DNA of 64,000 nt from Rugalucina vietnamica (GCA_964017185.1 OZ024879.1:25175456-25239455); one strand, 5' to 3'. Counted from the first letter of the stretch, positions 31,901 through 44,876 are shown. Program-made: numbers and translations. Notes: a model not told the origin generated them from the letters alone.

Positions 31901-32340
31901 GTAAGTACAGCATGTAACTTTTGCTTTCATTTGAATTATCCAACGGCAGATAGCTGCGATTTGATTTTGCTTTTAGTTGTTTTAAAGCGGCATAGATTGC
32001 CAAGTGATTTTCCAGAGTTCACCAACATGTATCCAAGTTATCTAAAAAGTCTGCCACTGTGTGACTCGATTTTCGTGGCGATTCATATTTTGTGATCACT
32101 TTGTGATACTTATATTCTTATCGTTATGAACAGTTTCTGGACATGTTGCTATGAAAATATAAAAAATAATTCGAAGTGCTTTCATACATACAAAAAGACT
32201 TGGTGCAATATGAATATATGAACTTTTATTATGTAAGATACAGGCACACCGGAACATAGCAGTGATCTCTGGATTATCCCCCTTTAGTTTTTAATTGTGT
32301 TTTATTGTTTGTCCATTTGGTTCATTTAGTATTTTATAGT

Positions 32341-32413
32341 TGAATATCATGCCATCGAGCCTCCAAAACCTACCATGATTAAAGTGGCCGGTACTGTTCT
32401 GACTTGAAGGCAG
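32341..32413 (+). CDS. Candidate exon or UTR segment
   Basis: Acceptor-like TTTAGTATTTTATAG and a strong donor GGCAG|GTAAGA bound 73 bases. One frame reads EYHAIEPPKPTMIKVAGTVL and then stops; this frame does not join to the microexon, so the piece may be 3' untranslated. Confidence 0.25.
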
Positions 32414-32922
32414 GTAAGAGCTATATTTTAAAAGATTATTTTAACATGGCCACGAATGCCTTACCATAGAACATTGCTAAATACAATATTCTGGCTTTTG
32501 TCTTATAACATAATTGTTTTATTTTCACTAGATATCGAGTGTGCAATCATCTATGTATGTATGACTATTTTTATTTGTTTTAATAATCTTTTTAAATTGA
32601 AGGTGCATTAATTTAGTGCAATAAATTACCAAAGCCACATGTGATCATTGCCACAAATAAGCAAAAGCTGTGATCCTCTATATGCCTGTGATGAGAACAT
32701 TTTACGCATCTTTTTCATTCTGTACATCCATAATTTGTAGTCAGTGTTGTCACATTTTATGAACTAAAAGTACTAAGAACAAATATTTTACAAAATGCGC
32801 AAACTTTGCATCCATATAATTTCAAATCTTCATGTTTATGATTAGTTCAGTTCTTGATACCCCATTGTTTTAATCATAGTTTTATGTTAATGCAAAAACC
32901 TGTAACCAGGTCTTTTAAAGTT

Positions 32923-32935
32923 GAATGGGGAAGAG
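32923..32935 (+). promoter_or_regulatory. Polypurine tract
   Basis: GAATGGGGAAGAG abuts the 3' LTR, the expected place for plus-strand priming. Confidence 0.7.
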
Positions 32936-33202
32936 TGTTGTGAAACTGCTTTGTTATAGATGACATATAGTTGCAGTGTCAACCACCCGAACGCAACCTT
33001 GGTAACACAGCTCACAGATATCACGGGATTCAAGAAAAGCACGCGCTGTCACCAACAAGATGCTACGTCATGAACTATCAAGCACGTGGAGATTTCATCT
33101 GAGAACCTCAGTTACAGTATACCTACTCTGATGATCGGTTCGAGCTAGCCTCACCTCTTCGGGGATTTGGGTAAGTAACTCAACCTCTGTGCCTCCGCAA
33201 CA
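32936..33202 (+). repeat. 3' LTR
   Basis: Reads the same as 21,883-22,149 at every base I compared. Followed by the ATAA target duplication. Confidence 0.9.
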
Positions 33203-33700
33203 ATAATTTTACACAAAATACAGGTCAGTGAAATTGGCTTGTAGTTTACGGGATCACACTTATCACCCTTTTTGAAGCGCTGGTACTTCTTATGTAGTGT
33301 GCTGGGGTCAGATATCTATCTTTATCAAGAGACACTGTACCGGAATGAATCTTATAAAAGAAAGTTAAGGGGGACTTCACCCTGCGGTCCTCCATGGATG
33401 GCCACTCTCGTTCGCCAAACATATCGTCGACGCTACTCTTGTTCCTCCATCACTTGCAGGTCCACATGGCAGCACTTTCTCCACCTTATCTGTCTCAGTG
33501 TCACTACAGGGATGCCAAATAGGAGTTGGATACTCGAGCTGAGGACGAACCAATGTTTTGTATGCAGCTTCCTTTGTATGTCGAGGTGCAAGAGCCAAAC
33601 TGCACCGAAGTAAACCCAGTGTCGTAATTGCAGTATGCATCTCTGATGGCTTTCTGGTGCTCTGAACTTTGAAATGATTCTTATTGTCAGGACTGCTTGA
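33203..33700 (-). pseudogene. CR1/L2-like LINE reverse transcriptase fragments
   Basis: Minus strand, two pieces out of natural order. Between about 33,640 and 33,320 is the C-terminal region: TKEAAYKTLVRPQLEY, a frameshift after VEKV, an in-frame TGA, then SSVDDMFGEREWPSMEDRR and FYKIHSGTVSLDKDRYLTPA. Between about 33,290 and 33,203 is an earlier part of a reverse transcriptase, FKKGDKCDPVNYKPISLTCI. It runs up to the LTR element and continues in frame at 21,882. The phrases are those of CR1/L2-type LINE ORF2 proteins. A dead, rearranged copy. Confidence 0.8.
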
Positions 33701-34177
33701 CTTCCGAGCACGGAAGTACCTTTAAATATCAGAGTTCTTGTGGTTATGCCGAGTGGCGGCCCTAAAAGTCTCCCCGTACATCCATTTAATGCTTTTTTTT
33801 TCAAATCCTTCAGTTTGCATTTTTCCTCTAACTCCCATACTTAAATGCTATGCGACAGTCTGCATGCTTAGTTTTTAACCCAACCATGGTTGATAACTAC
33901 GCTGCCTTCTTTAATTGCACGCCGGTGGGTGTGGCATCAGACTCTACGATGGCCCCGACATAAAGCTATTCATTTTAGTTGGTTGGGGCCAGGCTTCTTG
34001 TCTGCTGCTTGGCCAATCGGGGTTCAACTGATGTTTTTCTTTTGCTCCGGATTTCAGTAAGATATTCGGCGCCCGGGGATCTCCATCGTTGGGCAGCTTA
34101 CTGAATCTGCGAGTACTCGTTTAAATTGATTCATCATGGTGGTTATCATGATTTATTTGTTTGTCCATGATGATTCA
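33701..34177. other. No gene identified
   Basis: Upstream flank of the LINE debris. A repeated ATGATTCA-type motif lies just before the next element (34,127-34,177). Confidence 0.4.
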
Positions 34178-36432
34178 TTTTTAGCTCGACTGCACGGTGC
34201 ATAGAGCTATTGCAGTCACCCCGGTCGTCCACGTTCCCGTTCCCGTGCGCGTGTGCGTGCGCGTTCCCGTGCGCGTCACACTTGCGTTAAAGTTTTCTAG
34301 AAGTCCATATCTTGACAACCACTCATCAGAAAGCATTCATACTTGGACCATAGATACCCTGTAGGGTTAGCTTTCATTCCATGGCATCGGGCCCCTGGGT
34401 CCAGGCCAGGGGGTGGGGCTGGAGGTTAAAATCTAGAACATCTTCAAAAATGGCAATTATTGTGTTAAAGTTTTCTAGAAGTCCATATCTTGACAACCAC
34501 TCATCAGAAAGCATTGATACTTGGGCCATTGACACCCTGTAGGGTCAGCTTTCATTCCATGGCATCAGATCCCTGGGTCCATGCCAGGGGGTGGGGCTAG
34601 AGGTTAAAATCTAGAACACCATTAATAATAATGGCTTTTCTGTGATACAGTATTCTAGAAGTCTATATCTTGAAAACTTTTTATCAGAGGGCTTTCATAC
34701 TCGGACCATATGTACCCTGAGTTGAGTTTCGTTTCATGGCATCTGACCTCTGGGTCCATGCCTGGGGGGTGGGGCTGGAGGTTAAAAACTAGAACTCTGT
34801 AAAAAATAGATGTACTTACAAGGAGTCCATATCTTGACAACAACTTATCATAAAGCATTCATACTTCATACACTTTAGGTTCCATGACATCGGACCTCTG
34901 GGTCGGAGTCAGGGGGGCGGGGCTAGAGGTCAAAATCTAGAACTCCCCGAATTTTTTTTTTCTTTTTATTTCTTAATAGAAACAATTATGAAGATGGTTG
35001 GTCATTCATCTTTTGATTTTGTGACACTGACTTGTGTGTCATGACGGTAAAGGTCGGTTGACCTTCTTTCCATGGTTCAGTGATTTTATCTTGACACTCA
35101 ATTAGTATATTTTCTTACTTCTTTCAGATTGTGAGTGTGTACAACCAGGTCTTTGACCCCAATATACATATAGGTCACTGTGACCTAATTTCACGGTTCA
35201 TTGATTTTGCCTTATATCTCGGTACTCAAATGGTTTATGAACAAACTTCTTTCAAAGTATGTTTGCGTATGACAAGACCTTTGACCCTGAAGTAGTCCTA
35301 GGTCACAGTGACCTAATTTCATGGTTCAGTGATTTTGCCTTATATCTTGACACTCAATTAGTATATTTTCATACTTTTTTCAGATTATGAGTGAGTATGA
35401 CCAGACCTTTGACCCCAATATACTTATAGGTCACTGTGACCTAATTTCACGGTTCAGTGACTTTGCCTTATATCTCAGCACTCAAGTGGTTTATGAACAG
35501 ACTTCTTTCACACTATGTTTGCGTATGACAAGACCTTTGACCCTAAAGTAGTCCTAGGTCAATATGACCTAATTTCACGGTTCAGTGATTTTCCTTTATA
35601 TCTGGGCACTCAATTGGTATATGGACATACTTCATTCACGATATGCATGAGTATGACCAGACCTTTGACCCCAATATACTTATAGGTCACTGTGACCTAA
35701 TTTCATGGTTCAGTGTCTTTGCCTTATATCTCAGCACTCAAGTGGTTTATGAACAAACTTCTTTCACACTATATTTGCGTATGACAAGACCTTTGACCCT
35801 AAAGTAGTCCTAGGTCAATATGACCTAATTTCACGGTTCAGTGATTTTCCTTTATATCTGAGCACTCAATTGGTATATGGACATACTTCTTTCATGATAT
35901 GTATTCCTGGGTCACTGTGACCTAATTTCATGGTTCAGTGATTTTGACTTATATCTCGACACTCAGTTGCTATTTTTTCATACTTCTTTCTGATTATGAA
36001 TGAGTATGACCAGACCTTTAACCCAAACATACTTATAGGTCACTATGACGTAATTTCATGGTTCAGTGATTTTGCTTTATATCTCAACACTGAATGGGTA
36101 TATGATCATAATTCTTTCACATTATGAGTAAGTATCACTAGACCTTTGACCCTGAAATACTTATAGGTCAGTGTGACCTTATTTCACAGTTCAGTGATTT
36201 TGCCTTGTGTCTTGGCACTCAGTTGGTATATGAACACACTTCTTTCACAATATGAGTGAGACCTCTAAATCTTAGGTAGTTATAGTTAACTTTCATAGTT
36301 CAGTGATTTTGCCTTATTGCATCAAGGCAAAAAGATGTTTGAGCATAATGCTTTGGGTTACTGGTCGGGTTTGGCCTTATGTTTGAAAAAGGTCAGAAGC
36401 AGTCGAGCACGCTGTCCTGCGACAGCTCTTAT
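34178..36432 (+). mobile_element. 2.2-kb TTTTTAGCTCGACTGC element, copy 2
   Basis: Matches 6026-8199 from the opening TTTTTAGCTCGACTGCAC to the closing GCTGTCCTGCGACAGCTCTTAT. Differences are small substitutions, loss of AAG near the 5' hairpin, and a different number of 128-bp internal units. CTAG follows this copy but not copy 1. Confidence 0.8.
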
Positions 36433-36911
36433 CTAGTTTAAAATTCACCACGAGGACCGAACAACTAACTAAATGTTATGAACCACTGCAGAAGATGATG
36501 CTAGGGCCCTGTAAAACCGGTTTAAGCTCCCCCCCCCCCCCGGTAGTTTTATATTAGTGAACATTCCAAGGCGATACTTTTGTAGTAGTCTATTTGTTTT
36601 ATGTTTTGGAGTCAATTTTTGCGCTGCTTGAACTTATATACGTTTTCATAGCTTTAGTTAAGTTCGGGTCAGTCTAGCTCCTGGACCTTGATGTACATGT
36701 AATGAGATGGGTTCGGGCAACTGAGTGGGCGCCTATTGAGAAAAAGCTGCTCACTCGGCTTACGATATGTTCCAAATGGTATAGGATGTACTTAATAAAC
36801 ACTATGTTATATAAATCAAGTGATTAAAAGCCTCTAACTCTTCTAGAATTACAAGGCGAGTTTGCCAAAAACCGGTTTGGCAAAAAATTTCCGGTGGCTG
36901 TTAAATTTAAT
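36433..36911. other. Unique spacer before the satellite
   Basis: No gene seen; a 13-bp poly-C lies at 36,529-36,541. The last 60 bp carry two CCGGT-TTGGCAAAA-like phrases unlike the satellite. Confidence 0.5.
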
Positions 36912-39900
36912 TTACCGTTAATACCGTGGCAACATGTTAAAACTAAGCGTTGCAGTTAAAACCGTTAATGACAAAACGTAAACACTAAGCTTTGCATTTG
37001 CAACCGTTAAAACCGTGTCAACACGTTAAAACTAAGCGTTGTAGTTAAAACCGTTAATGCCAACTCGTAAACACTAAGCTTTGCATTTGCAACCGTTAAA
37101 ACAGTTGCAAACGTTAGTGTCAACATTTAGAGTTGCAACCTTTAATGGGAAGACGTTAACATTAAGCGTTAGTGGCAACACGTTAAAGCTAAGCGTTGCA
37201 GTTGCAAACGTTAGTGTCAACATGTAAGCACTAACCCTTGCAGTTGTAACCTTTAAAGGGAAGACGTTAACATTAAGCGTTAGTGGCAACACGTTAAAGC
37301 TAAGCGTTGCAGTTGCAAACGTTAGTGTCAACATGTAAGCACTAACCCTTGCAGTTGTAACCTTTAAAGGCAACACGTTAACATTAAGCATTGCAGTTGC
37401 AAGCGTTAGTGGCAACACGTTAAAACTAAGCGTTGCAGTTACAACCGTTAGTGTCAACATAACAGTAAGTGTAGCATTTGCTTACGTTAATTTCAACACG
37501 TTAACACGTTGCAACCGTTTAATGTCAACATGTTAACACTTAGCATTGCAGTTGCAACCGTTAGTGTCAACATGTTTACACTAAGCGTTGCAGTTGCAAC
37601 CGTTAATGACAACACGTTAACACTAAGCATTGCGGTTACAATGCGTTAAAACTAAGCGTTGTAGTTAAAACCGTTAATGACAACACGTAAACACTAAGCT
37701 TTGCATTTGCAACCATTAAAACCATGTCAACACGTTAAAACTAAGCGTTGTAGTTATAACCGTTAATTGCAACACATTAGGACTAAGCATTGGATTTGCA
37801 ACCGTTAATACCGTGGCAACACGTTAAAACTAAGCGTTGCAGTTAAAACCGTTAATGACAACACGTAAACACTAAGCTTTGCATTTGCAACTATTTAAAC
37901 CATGTCAACACGTTAAAACTAAGCGTTGTAGTTATAACCGTTAATTGCAACACGTTAGCACTAAGCATTGGATTTGCAACCGTTAATACCGTGGCAACAT
38001 GTTAAAACTAAGCGTTGCAGTTAAAACCGTTAATGCCAACACGTAAACACTAAGCTTTGCATTTGCAACCGTTAAAACCGTGTCAACACGTTAAAACTAA
38101 GCGTTGTAGTTAAAACCGTTAATGGCAACACGTAAACACTAAGCTTTGCATTTGCAACCGTTAAAACAGTTGCAAACGTTAGTGTCAACATGTAAGCACT
38201 AACCGTTACAGTTGCAACCTTTAATGGCAACACGTTACTATTAAGCGTTAGTGGCAACACGTTAAAGCTAGGCGTTGCAGTTGCAAACGTTAGTGTTAAC
38301 ATGTAAGCATTAACCGTTGCAGTTGCAACCTTTAAAGGCAACACGTTAACATTAAGCATTGCAGTTGCAAGCGTTAGTGGCACTAAGCATTGGATTTGCA
38401 ACCGTTAATACCGTGGCAACATGTAAAAACTAAGCGTTGCAGTTAAAACCGTTAATGACAACACGTAAGCTGCTTTGCATTTGCAACCGTTAAAACCGTG
38501 TCAACACGTTGAAACTAAGCGTTGTAGATAAAACCGTTAATGGCAACACGTAAACACTAAGCTTTGCATTTGCAACCGTCAAAACAGTTGCAAACGTTAG
38601 TGTCAACATGGAAGCACTAACCGTTACAGTTGCAACCTTTAATGGCAACACGTTAACATTAAGCGTTAGTGGCAACACGTTAAAGCTAAGTGTTGCAGTT
38701 GCAAACGTTAGTGTTAACATGTAAGCACTAACCGTTGCAGTTGCAACCTTTAAAGGCAAACACGTTAACATTAAGCATTGCAGTTGCAAGCGTTAGTGGC
38801 AACACGTTAAAACTAAGCGTTGCAGTTACAACCGTTAGTTTCAACATTACAGTAAGTGTAGCATTTGCTTACGTTAATTTCAACACGTTAACACGTTGCA
38901 ACCGTTTATGTCAACATGTTAACACTTAGCATTGCAGTTGCAACCATTAGTGTCAACATATTTACACTAAGCGTTGCAGTTGCAACCGTTAATTACAACA
39001 CGTTAACACTAAGCATTGCGGTTACAATGCGTTAAAACTAAGCGTTGTAGTTAAAACCGTTAATGACAACACGTAAACACTCAGCTTTGCATTTGCAACC
39101 ATTAAAACCATGTCAACACGTTAAAACTAAGCGTTGTAGTTATAACCGTTAATTGCAACACGTTAGCACTAAGCATTGGATTTGCAACCGTTAATACCGT
39201 GGCAACATGTTAAAACTAAGCGTTGCAGTTAAAACCGTTAATGACAACACGTAAACACTAAGCTTTGCATTTGCAACCGTTAAAACCGTGTCAACACGTT
39301 AAAACTAAGCGTTGTAGTTAAAACCGTTAATGGCAACACGTAAACACTAAGCTTTGCATTTGCAACCGTTAAAACAGTTGCAAACGTTAGTGTCAACATG
39401 TAAGCACTAACCGTTACAGTTGCAACCTTTAATGGCAACACGTTAACATTAAGCGTTAGTGGCAACACGTTAAAGCTAAGCGTTGCAGTTGCAAACGTTA
39501 GTGTCAACATGTAAGCATTAACCGTTGCAGTTGCAACCTTTAAAGGCAACACGTTAACATTAAGCATTGCAGTTGCAAGCGTTAGTGGCAACACGTTAAA
39601 ACTAAGCGTTGCAGTTACAACCGTTAGTGTCAACATTACAGTAAGTGTAGCATTCGTTTACGTTAATTTCAACACGTTAACACGTTGCAACCGTTTATGT
39701 CAACATGTTAACACTTAGCATTGCAGTTGCAACCGTTAGTGTCAACATGTTTACACTAAGCGTTGCAGTTGCAACCGTTAATGACAACACGTTAACACTA
39801 AGCATTGCGGTTACAATGCGTTAAAACTAAGCGTTGTAGTTAAAACCGTTAATGACAACACGTAAACACTCAGCTTTGCATTTGCAACCATTAAAACCAT

Positions 39901-40068
39901 GTCAACACGTTAAAACTAAGCGTTGTAGTTATAACCGTTAATTGCAACACGTTAGCACTAAGCATTGGATTTGCAACCGTTAATACCGTGGCAACATGTT
40001 AAAACTAAGCGTTGCAGTTAAAACCGTTAATGCCAACACGTAAACACTAAGCTTTGCATTTGCAACCA

Positions 40069-43000
40069 TTAAAACCGTGTCAACACGTTAAAACTAAGCG
40101 TTGTAGTTAAAACCGTTAATGGCAACACGTAAACACTAAGCTTTGCATTTGCAACCGTTAAAACAGTTGCAAACGTTAGTGTCAACATGTAAGCACTAAC
40201 CGTTACAGTTGCAACCTTTAATGGCAACACGTTAACATTAAGCGTTAGTGGCAACTCGTTAAAGCTAAGCGTTGCAGTTGCAAACGTTAGTGTCAACATG
40301 TAAGCATTAACCGTTGCAGTTGCAACCTTTAAAGGCAACACGTTAACATTAAGCATTGCAGTTGCAAGCGTTAGTGGCAACACGTTAAAACTAAGCGTTG
40401 CAGTTACAACCGTTAGTGTCAACATTACAGTAAGTGTAGCATTCGTTTACGTTAATTTCAACACGTTAACACGTTGCAACCGTTTATGTCAACATGTTAA
40501 CACTTAGCATTGCAGTTGCAACCGTTAGTGTCAACATGTTTACACTAAGCGTTGCAGTTGCAACCGTTAATGACAACACGTTAACACTAAGCATTGCGGT
40601 TACAATGCGTTAAAACTAAGCGTTGTAGTTAAAACCGTTAATGACAACACGTAAACACTAAGCTTTGCATTTGCAACCATGTCAACACGTTAAAACTAAG
40701 CGTTGTAGTTATAACCGTTAATTGCAACACATTAGCACTAAGCATTGGATTTGCAACCGTTAATACCGTGGCAATACGTTAAAACTAAGCGTTGCAGTTA
40801 GAACCGTTAATGACAACACGTAAACACTAAGCTTTGCATTTGCAACCGTTAATACAGTTGCAAACGTTAGTGTCAACATGTAAGCACTAACCGTTAAAGT
40901 TGCAACCTTAAATGCAACACGTTAACATTAAGCGTTAGTGGCAACACGTTAAAGCTAAGCTTTGCAGTTGCAAACGTTAGTGTCAACATGTAAGCACTAA
41001 CCGTTGCAGTTACAACCTTTAAAGGCAACACGTTAACATTAAGCATTGCAGTTGCAAGCGTTAGTGGCAACACGTTAAAACTAAGCGTTGCAGTTACAAC
41101 CGTAAGTGTCAACATTATAACAGTAAGTGTAGCATTTGCTTACGTTAATTTCAACACGTTAAAACGTTGCAACCGTTTATGTCAACATGTTAACACTTAG
41201 CATTGCAGTTGCAACCGTTAGTGTCAACATGTTTACACTAAGCGTTGCAGTTGCAACACGTTAACACTAAGCATTTCGGTTACAATGCGTTAAAACTAAG
41301 CGTTGCAGTTACAACCGTTATAACATTATAACAGTGTAGCATTTGCTTACGTTAATTTCAACACGTTAACACGTTGCAACCGTTTATGTCAACACTTAGC
41401 ATTGCAGTTGCAACCGTTAGTGTCAACATGTTTACACTAAGCGTTGCAGTTGCAACCGTTAATGACAACACGTAAACACTAAGCTTTGCATTTGCAACCA
41501 TTAAAACCATGTCAACACGTTAAAACTAAGCGTTGTACATGTAGTTATAACCGTTAATTGCAACACGTTAGCACTAAGCATTGGATTTGCAACCGTTAAT
41601 ACCGTGGCAACATGTTAAAACTAAGCGTTGCAGTTAAAACCGTTAATGACAACACGTAAACACTAAGTTTTGCATTTGCAACCATTAAAACCGTGTCAAC
41701 ACGTTAAAACTAAGCGTTGTAGTTAAAACCGTTAATGGCAATACGTAAACACTAAGCTTTGCATTTGCAACCGTTAAAACAGTTGCAAACGTTAGTGTCA
41801 ACATGTAAGCACTAACCGTTAGAGTTGCAACCTTTAATGGGAAGACGTTAACATTAAGCGTTAGTGGCAACACGTTAAAGCTAAGCGTTGCAGTTGCAAA
41901 CGTTAGTGTCAACATGTAAGCACTAACCGTTGCAGTTGCAACCTTTAAAGGCAAACACGTTAACATTAAGCATTGCAGTTGCAAGCGTTAGTGGCAACAC
42001 GTTAAAACTAAGCGTTGCAGTTACAACCGTTAGTTTCAACATTACAGTAAGTGTAGCATTTGCTTACGTTAATTTCAACACGTTAACACGTTGCAACCGT
42101 TTATGTCAACATGTTAACACTTAGCATTGCAGTTGCAACCATTAGTGTCAACATATTTACACTAAGCGTTGCAGTTGCAACCGTTAATTACAACACGTTA
42201 ACACTAAGCATTGCGGTTACAATGCGTTAAAACTAAGCGTTGTAGTTAAAACCGTTAATGACAACACGTAAACACTCAGCTTTGCATTTGCAACCATTAA
42301 AACCATGTCAACACGTTAAAACTAAGCGTTGTAGTTATAACCGTTAATTGCAACACGTTAGCACTAAGCATTGGATTTGCAACCGTTAATACCGTGGCAA
42401 CATGTTAAAACTAAGCGTTGCAGTTAAAACCGTTAATGACAACACGTAAACACTAAGCTTTGCATTTGCAACCGTTAAAACCGTGTCAACACGTTAAAAC
42501 TAAGCGTTGTAGTTAAAACCGTTAATGGCAACACGTAAACACTAAGCTTTGCATTTGCAACCGTTAAAACAGTTGCAAACGTTAGTGTCAACATGTAAGC
42601 ACTAACCGTTACAGTTGCAACCTTTAATGGCAACACGTTAACATTAAGCGTTAGTGGCAACACGTTAAAGCTAAGCGTTGCAGTTGCAAACGTTAGTGTC
42701 AACATGTAAGCATTAACCGTTGCAGTTGCAACCTTTAAAGGCAACACGTTAACATTAAGCATTGCAGTTGCAAGCGTTAGTGGCAACACGTTAAAACTAA
42801 GCGTTGCAGTTACAACCGTTAGTGTCAACATTACAGTAAGTGTAGCATTCGTTTACGTTAATTTCAACACGTTAACACGTTGCAACCGTTTATGTCAACA
42901 TGTTAACACTTAGCATTGCAGTTGCAACCGTTAGTGTCAACATGTTTACACTAAGCGTTGCAGTTGCAACCGTTAATGACAACACGTTAACACTAAGCAT

Positions 43001-44876
43001 TGCGGTTACAATGCGTTAAAACTAAGCGTTGTAGTTAAAACCGTTAATGACAACACGTAAACACTAAGCTTTGCATTTGCAACCATGTCAACACGTTAAA
43101 ACTAAGCGTTGTAGTTATAACCGTTAATTGCAACACATTAGCACTAAGCATTGGATTTGCAACCGTTAATACCGTGGCAATACGTTAAAACTAAGCGTTG
43201 CAGTTAGAACCGTTAATGACAACACGTAAACACTAAGCTTTGCATTTGCAACCGTTAATACAGTTGCAAACGTTAGTGTCAACATGTAAGCACTAACCGT
43301 TAAAGTTGCAACCTTAAATGCAACACGTTAACATTAAGCGTTAGTGGCAACACGTTAAAGCTAAGCTTTGCAGTTGCAAACGTTAGTGTCAACATGTAAG
43401 CACTAACCGTTGCAGTTACAACCTTTAAAGGCAACACGTTAACATTAAGCATTGCAGTTGCAAGCGTTAGTGGCAACACGTTAAAACTAAGCGTTGCAGT
43501 TACAACCGTAAGTGTCAACATTATAACAGTAAGTGTAGCATTTGCTTACGTTAATTTCAACACGTTAAAACGTTGCAACCGTTTATGTCAACATGTTAAC
43601 ACTTAGCATTGCAGTTGCAACCGTTAGTGTCAACATGTTTACACTAAGCGTTGCAGTTGCAACACGTTAACACTAAGCATTTCGGTTACAATGCGTTAAA
43701 ACTAAGCGTTGCAGTTACAACCGTTATAACATTATAACAGTGTAGCATTTGCTTACGTTAATTTCAACACGTTAACACGTTGCAACCGTTTATGTCAACA
43801 CTTAGCATTGCAGTTGCAACCGTTAGTGTCAACATGTTTACACTAAGCGTTGCAGTTGCAACCGTTAATGACAACACGTAAACACTAAGCTTTGCATTTG
43901 CAACCATTAAAACCATGTCAACACGTTAAAACTAAGCGTTGTACATGTAGTTATAACCGTTAATTGCAACACGTTAGCACTAAGCATTGGATTTGCAACC
44001 GTTAATACCGTGGCAACATGTTAAAACTAAGCGTTGCAGTTAAAACCGTTAATGACAACACGTAAACACTAAGCTTTGCATTTGCAACCATTAAAACCGT
44101 GTCAACACGTTAAAACTAAGCGTTGTAGTTAAAACCGTTAATGGCAATACGTAAACACTAAGCTTTGCATTTGCAACCGTTAAAACAGTTGCAAACGTTA
44201 GTGTCAACATGTAAGCACTAACCGTTAGAGTTGCAACCTTTAATGGGAAGACGTTAACATTAAGCGTTAGTGGCAACACGTTAAAGCTAAGCGTTGCAGT
44301 TGCAAACGTTAGTGTCAACATGTAAGCACTAACCCTTGCAGTTGTAACCTTTAAAGGCAACACGTTAACATTAAGCATTGCAGTTGCAAGCGTTAGTGGC
44401 AACACGTTAAAACTAAGCGTTGCAGTTACAACCGTTAGTGTCAACATAACAGTAAGTGTAGCATTTGCTTACGTTAATTTCAACACGTTAACACGTTGCA
44501 ACCGTTTAATGTCAACATGTTAACACTTAGCATTGCAGTTGCAACCGTTAGTGTCAACATGTTTACACTAAGCGTTGCAGTTGCAACCGTTAATGACAAC
44601 ACGTTAACACTAAGCATTGCGGTTACAATGCGTTAAAACTAAGCGTTGTAGTTAAAACCGTTAATGACAACACGTAAACACTAAGCTTTGCATTTGCAAC
44701 CATTAAAACCATGTCAACACGTTAAAACTAAGCGTTGTAGTTATAACCGTTAATTGCAACACGTTAGCACTAAGCATTGGATTTGCAACCGTTAATACCG
44801 TGGCAACATGTAAAAACTAAGCGTTGCAGTTAAAACCGTTAATGACAACACGTAAGCTGCTTTGCATTTGCAACCG
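40069..44876. repeat. Block duplication, 2406-bp offset
   Basis: The unit series starting at 40,069, 40,894 and 41,685 recurs at 42,475, 43,300 and 44,091. It includes a distinctive TTATAACATTATAACAGTG junction and a TTGTACATGTAGTTATAACC variant. Confidence 0.8.

Larger units (their letters stand above)
21883..33202 (+). mobile_element. 11.3-kb LTR retrotransposon-like element without pol
   Basis: Two 267-bp direct repeats, identical as far as I can read, end in TGTTG...CAACA and lie 11,053 bp apart. They are flanked by the 4-bp duplication ATAA (21,879-21,882 and 33,203-33,206). A TGGT-starting primer-binding-site candidate follows the first LTR by one base, and a purine tract abuts the second. 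Removing the element plus one ATAA joins two LINE fragments in frame, which proves insertion. Inside I find one long ORF but no reverse transcriptase, RNase H, integrase or protease. The remainder holds MITEs, tandem repeats and split exons, several in antisense. This is the pattern of a large non-autonomous derivative (LARD-like) that would need enzymes from elsewhere. Confidence 0.85.

Noticed and set aside
25162-32413. A single sense-strand gene from exons 25,162, 31,882 and 32,341
   Set aside because: The only conserved frame (VTVYHRL) meets a stop in the microexon; other frames have upstream stops and no start.
21883-33202. Assignment to a named Ty3/gypsy, BEL or copia lineage
   Set aside because: No polymerase is present, and a 4-bp duplication plus TGTTG/CAACA ends do not decide the lineage.
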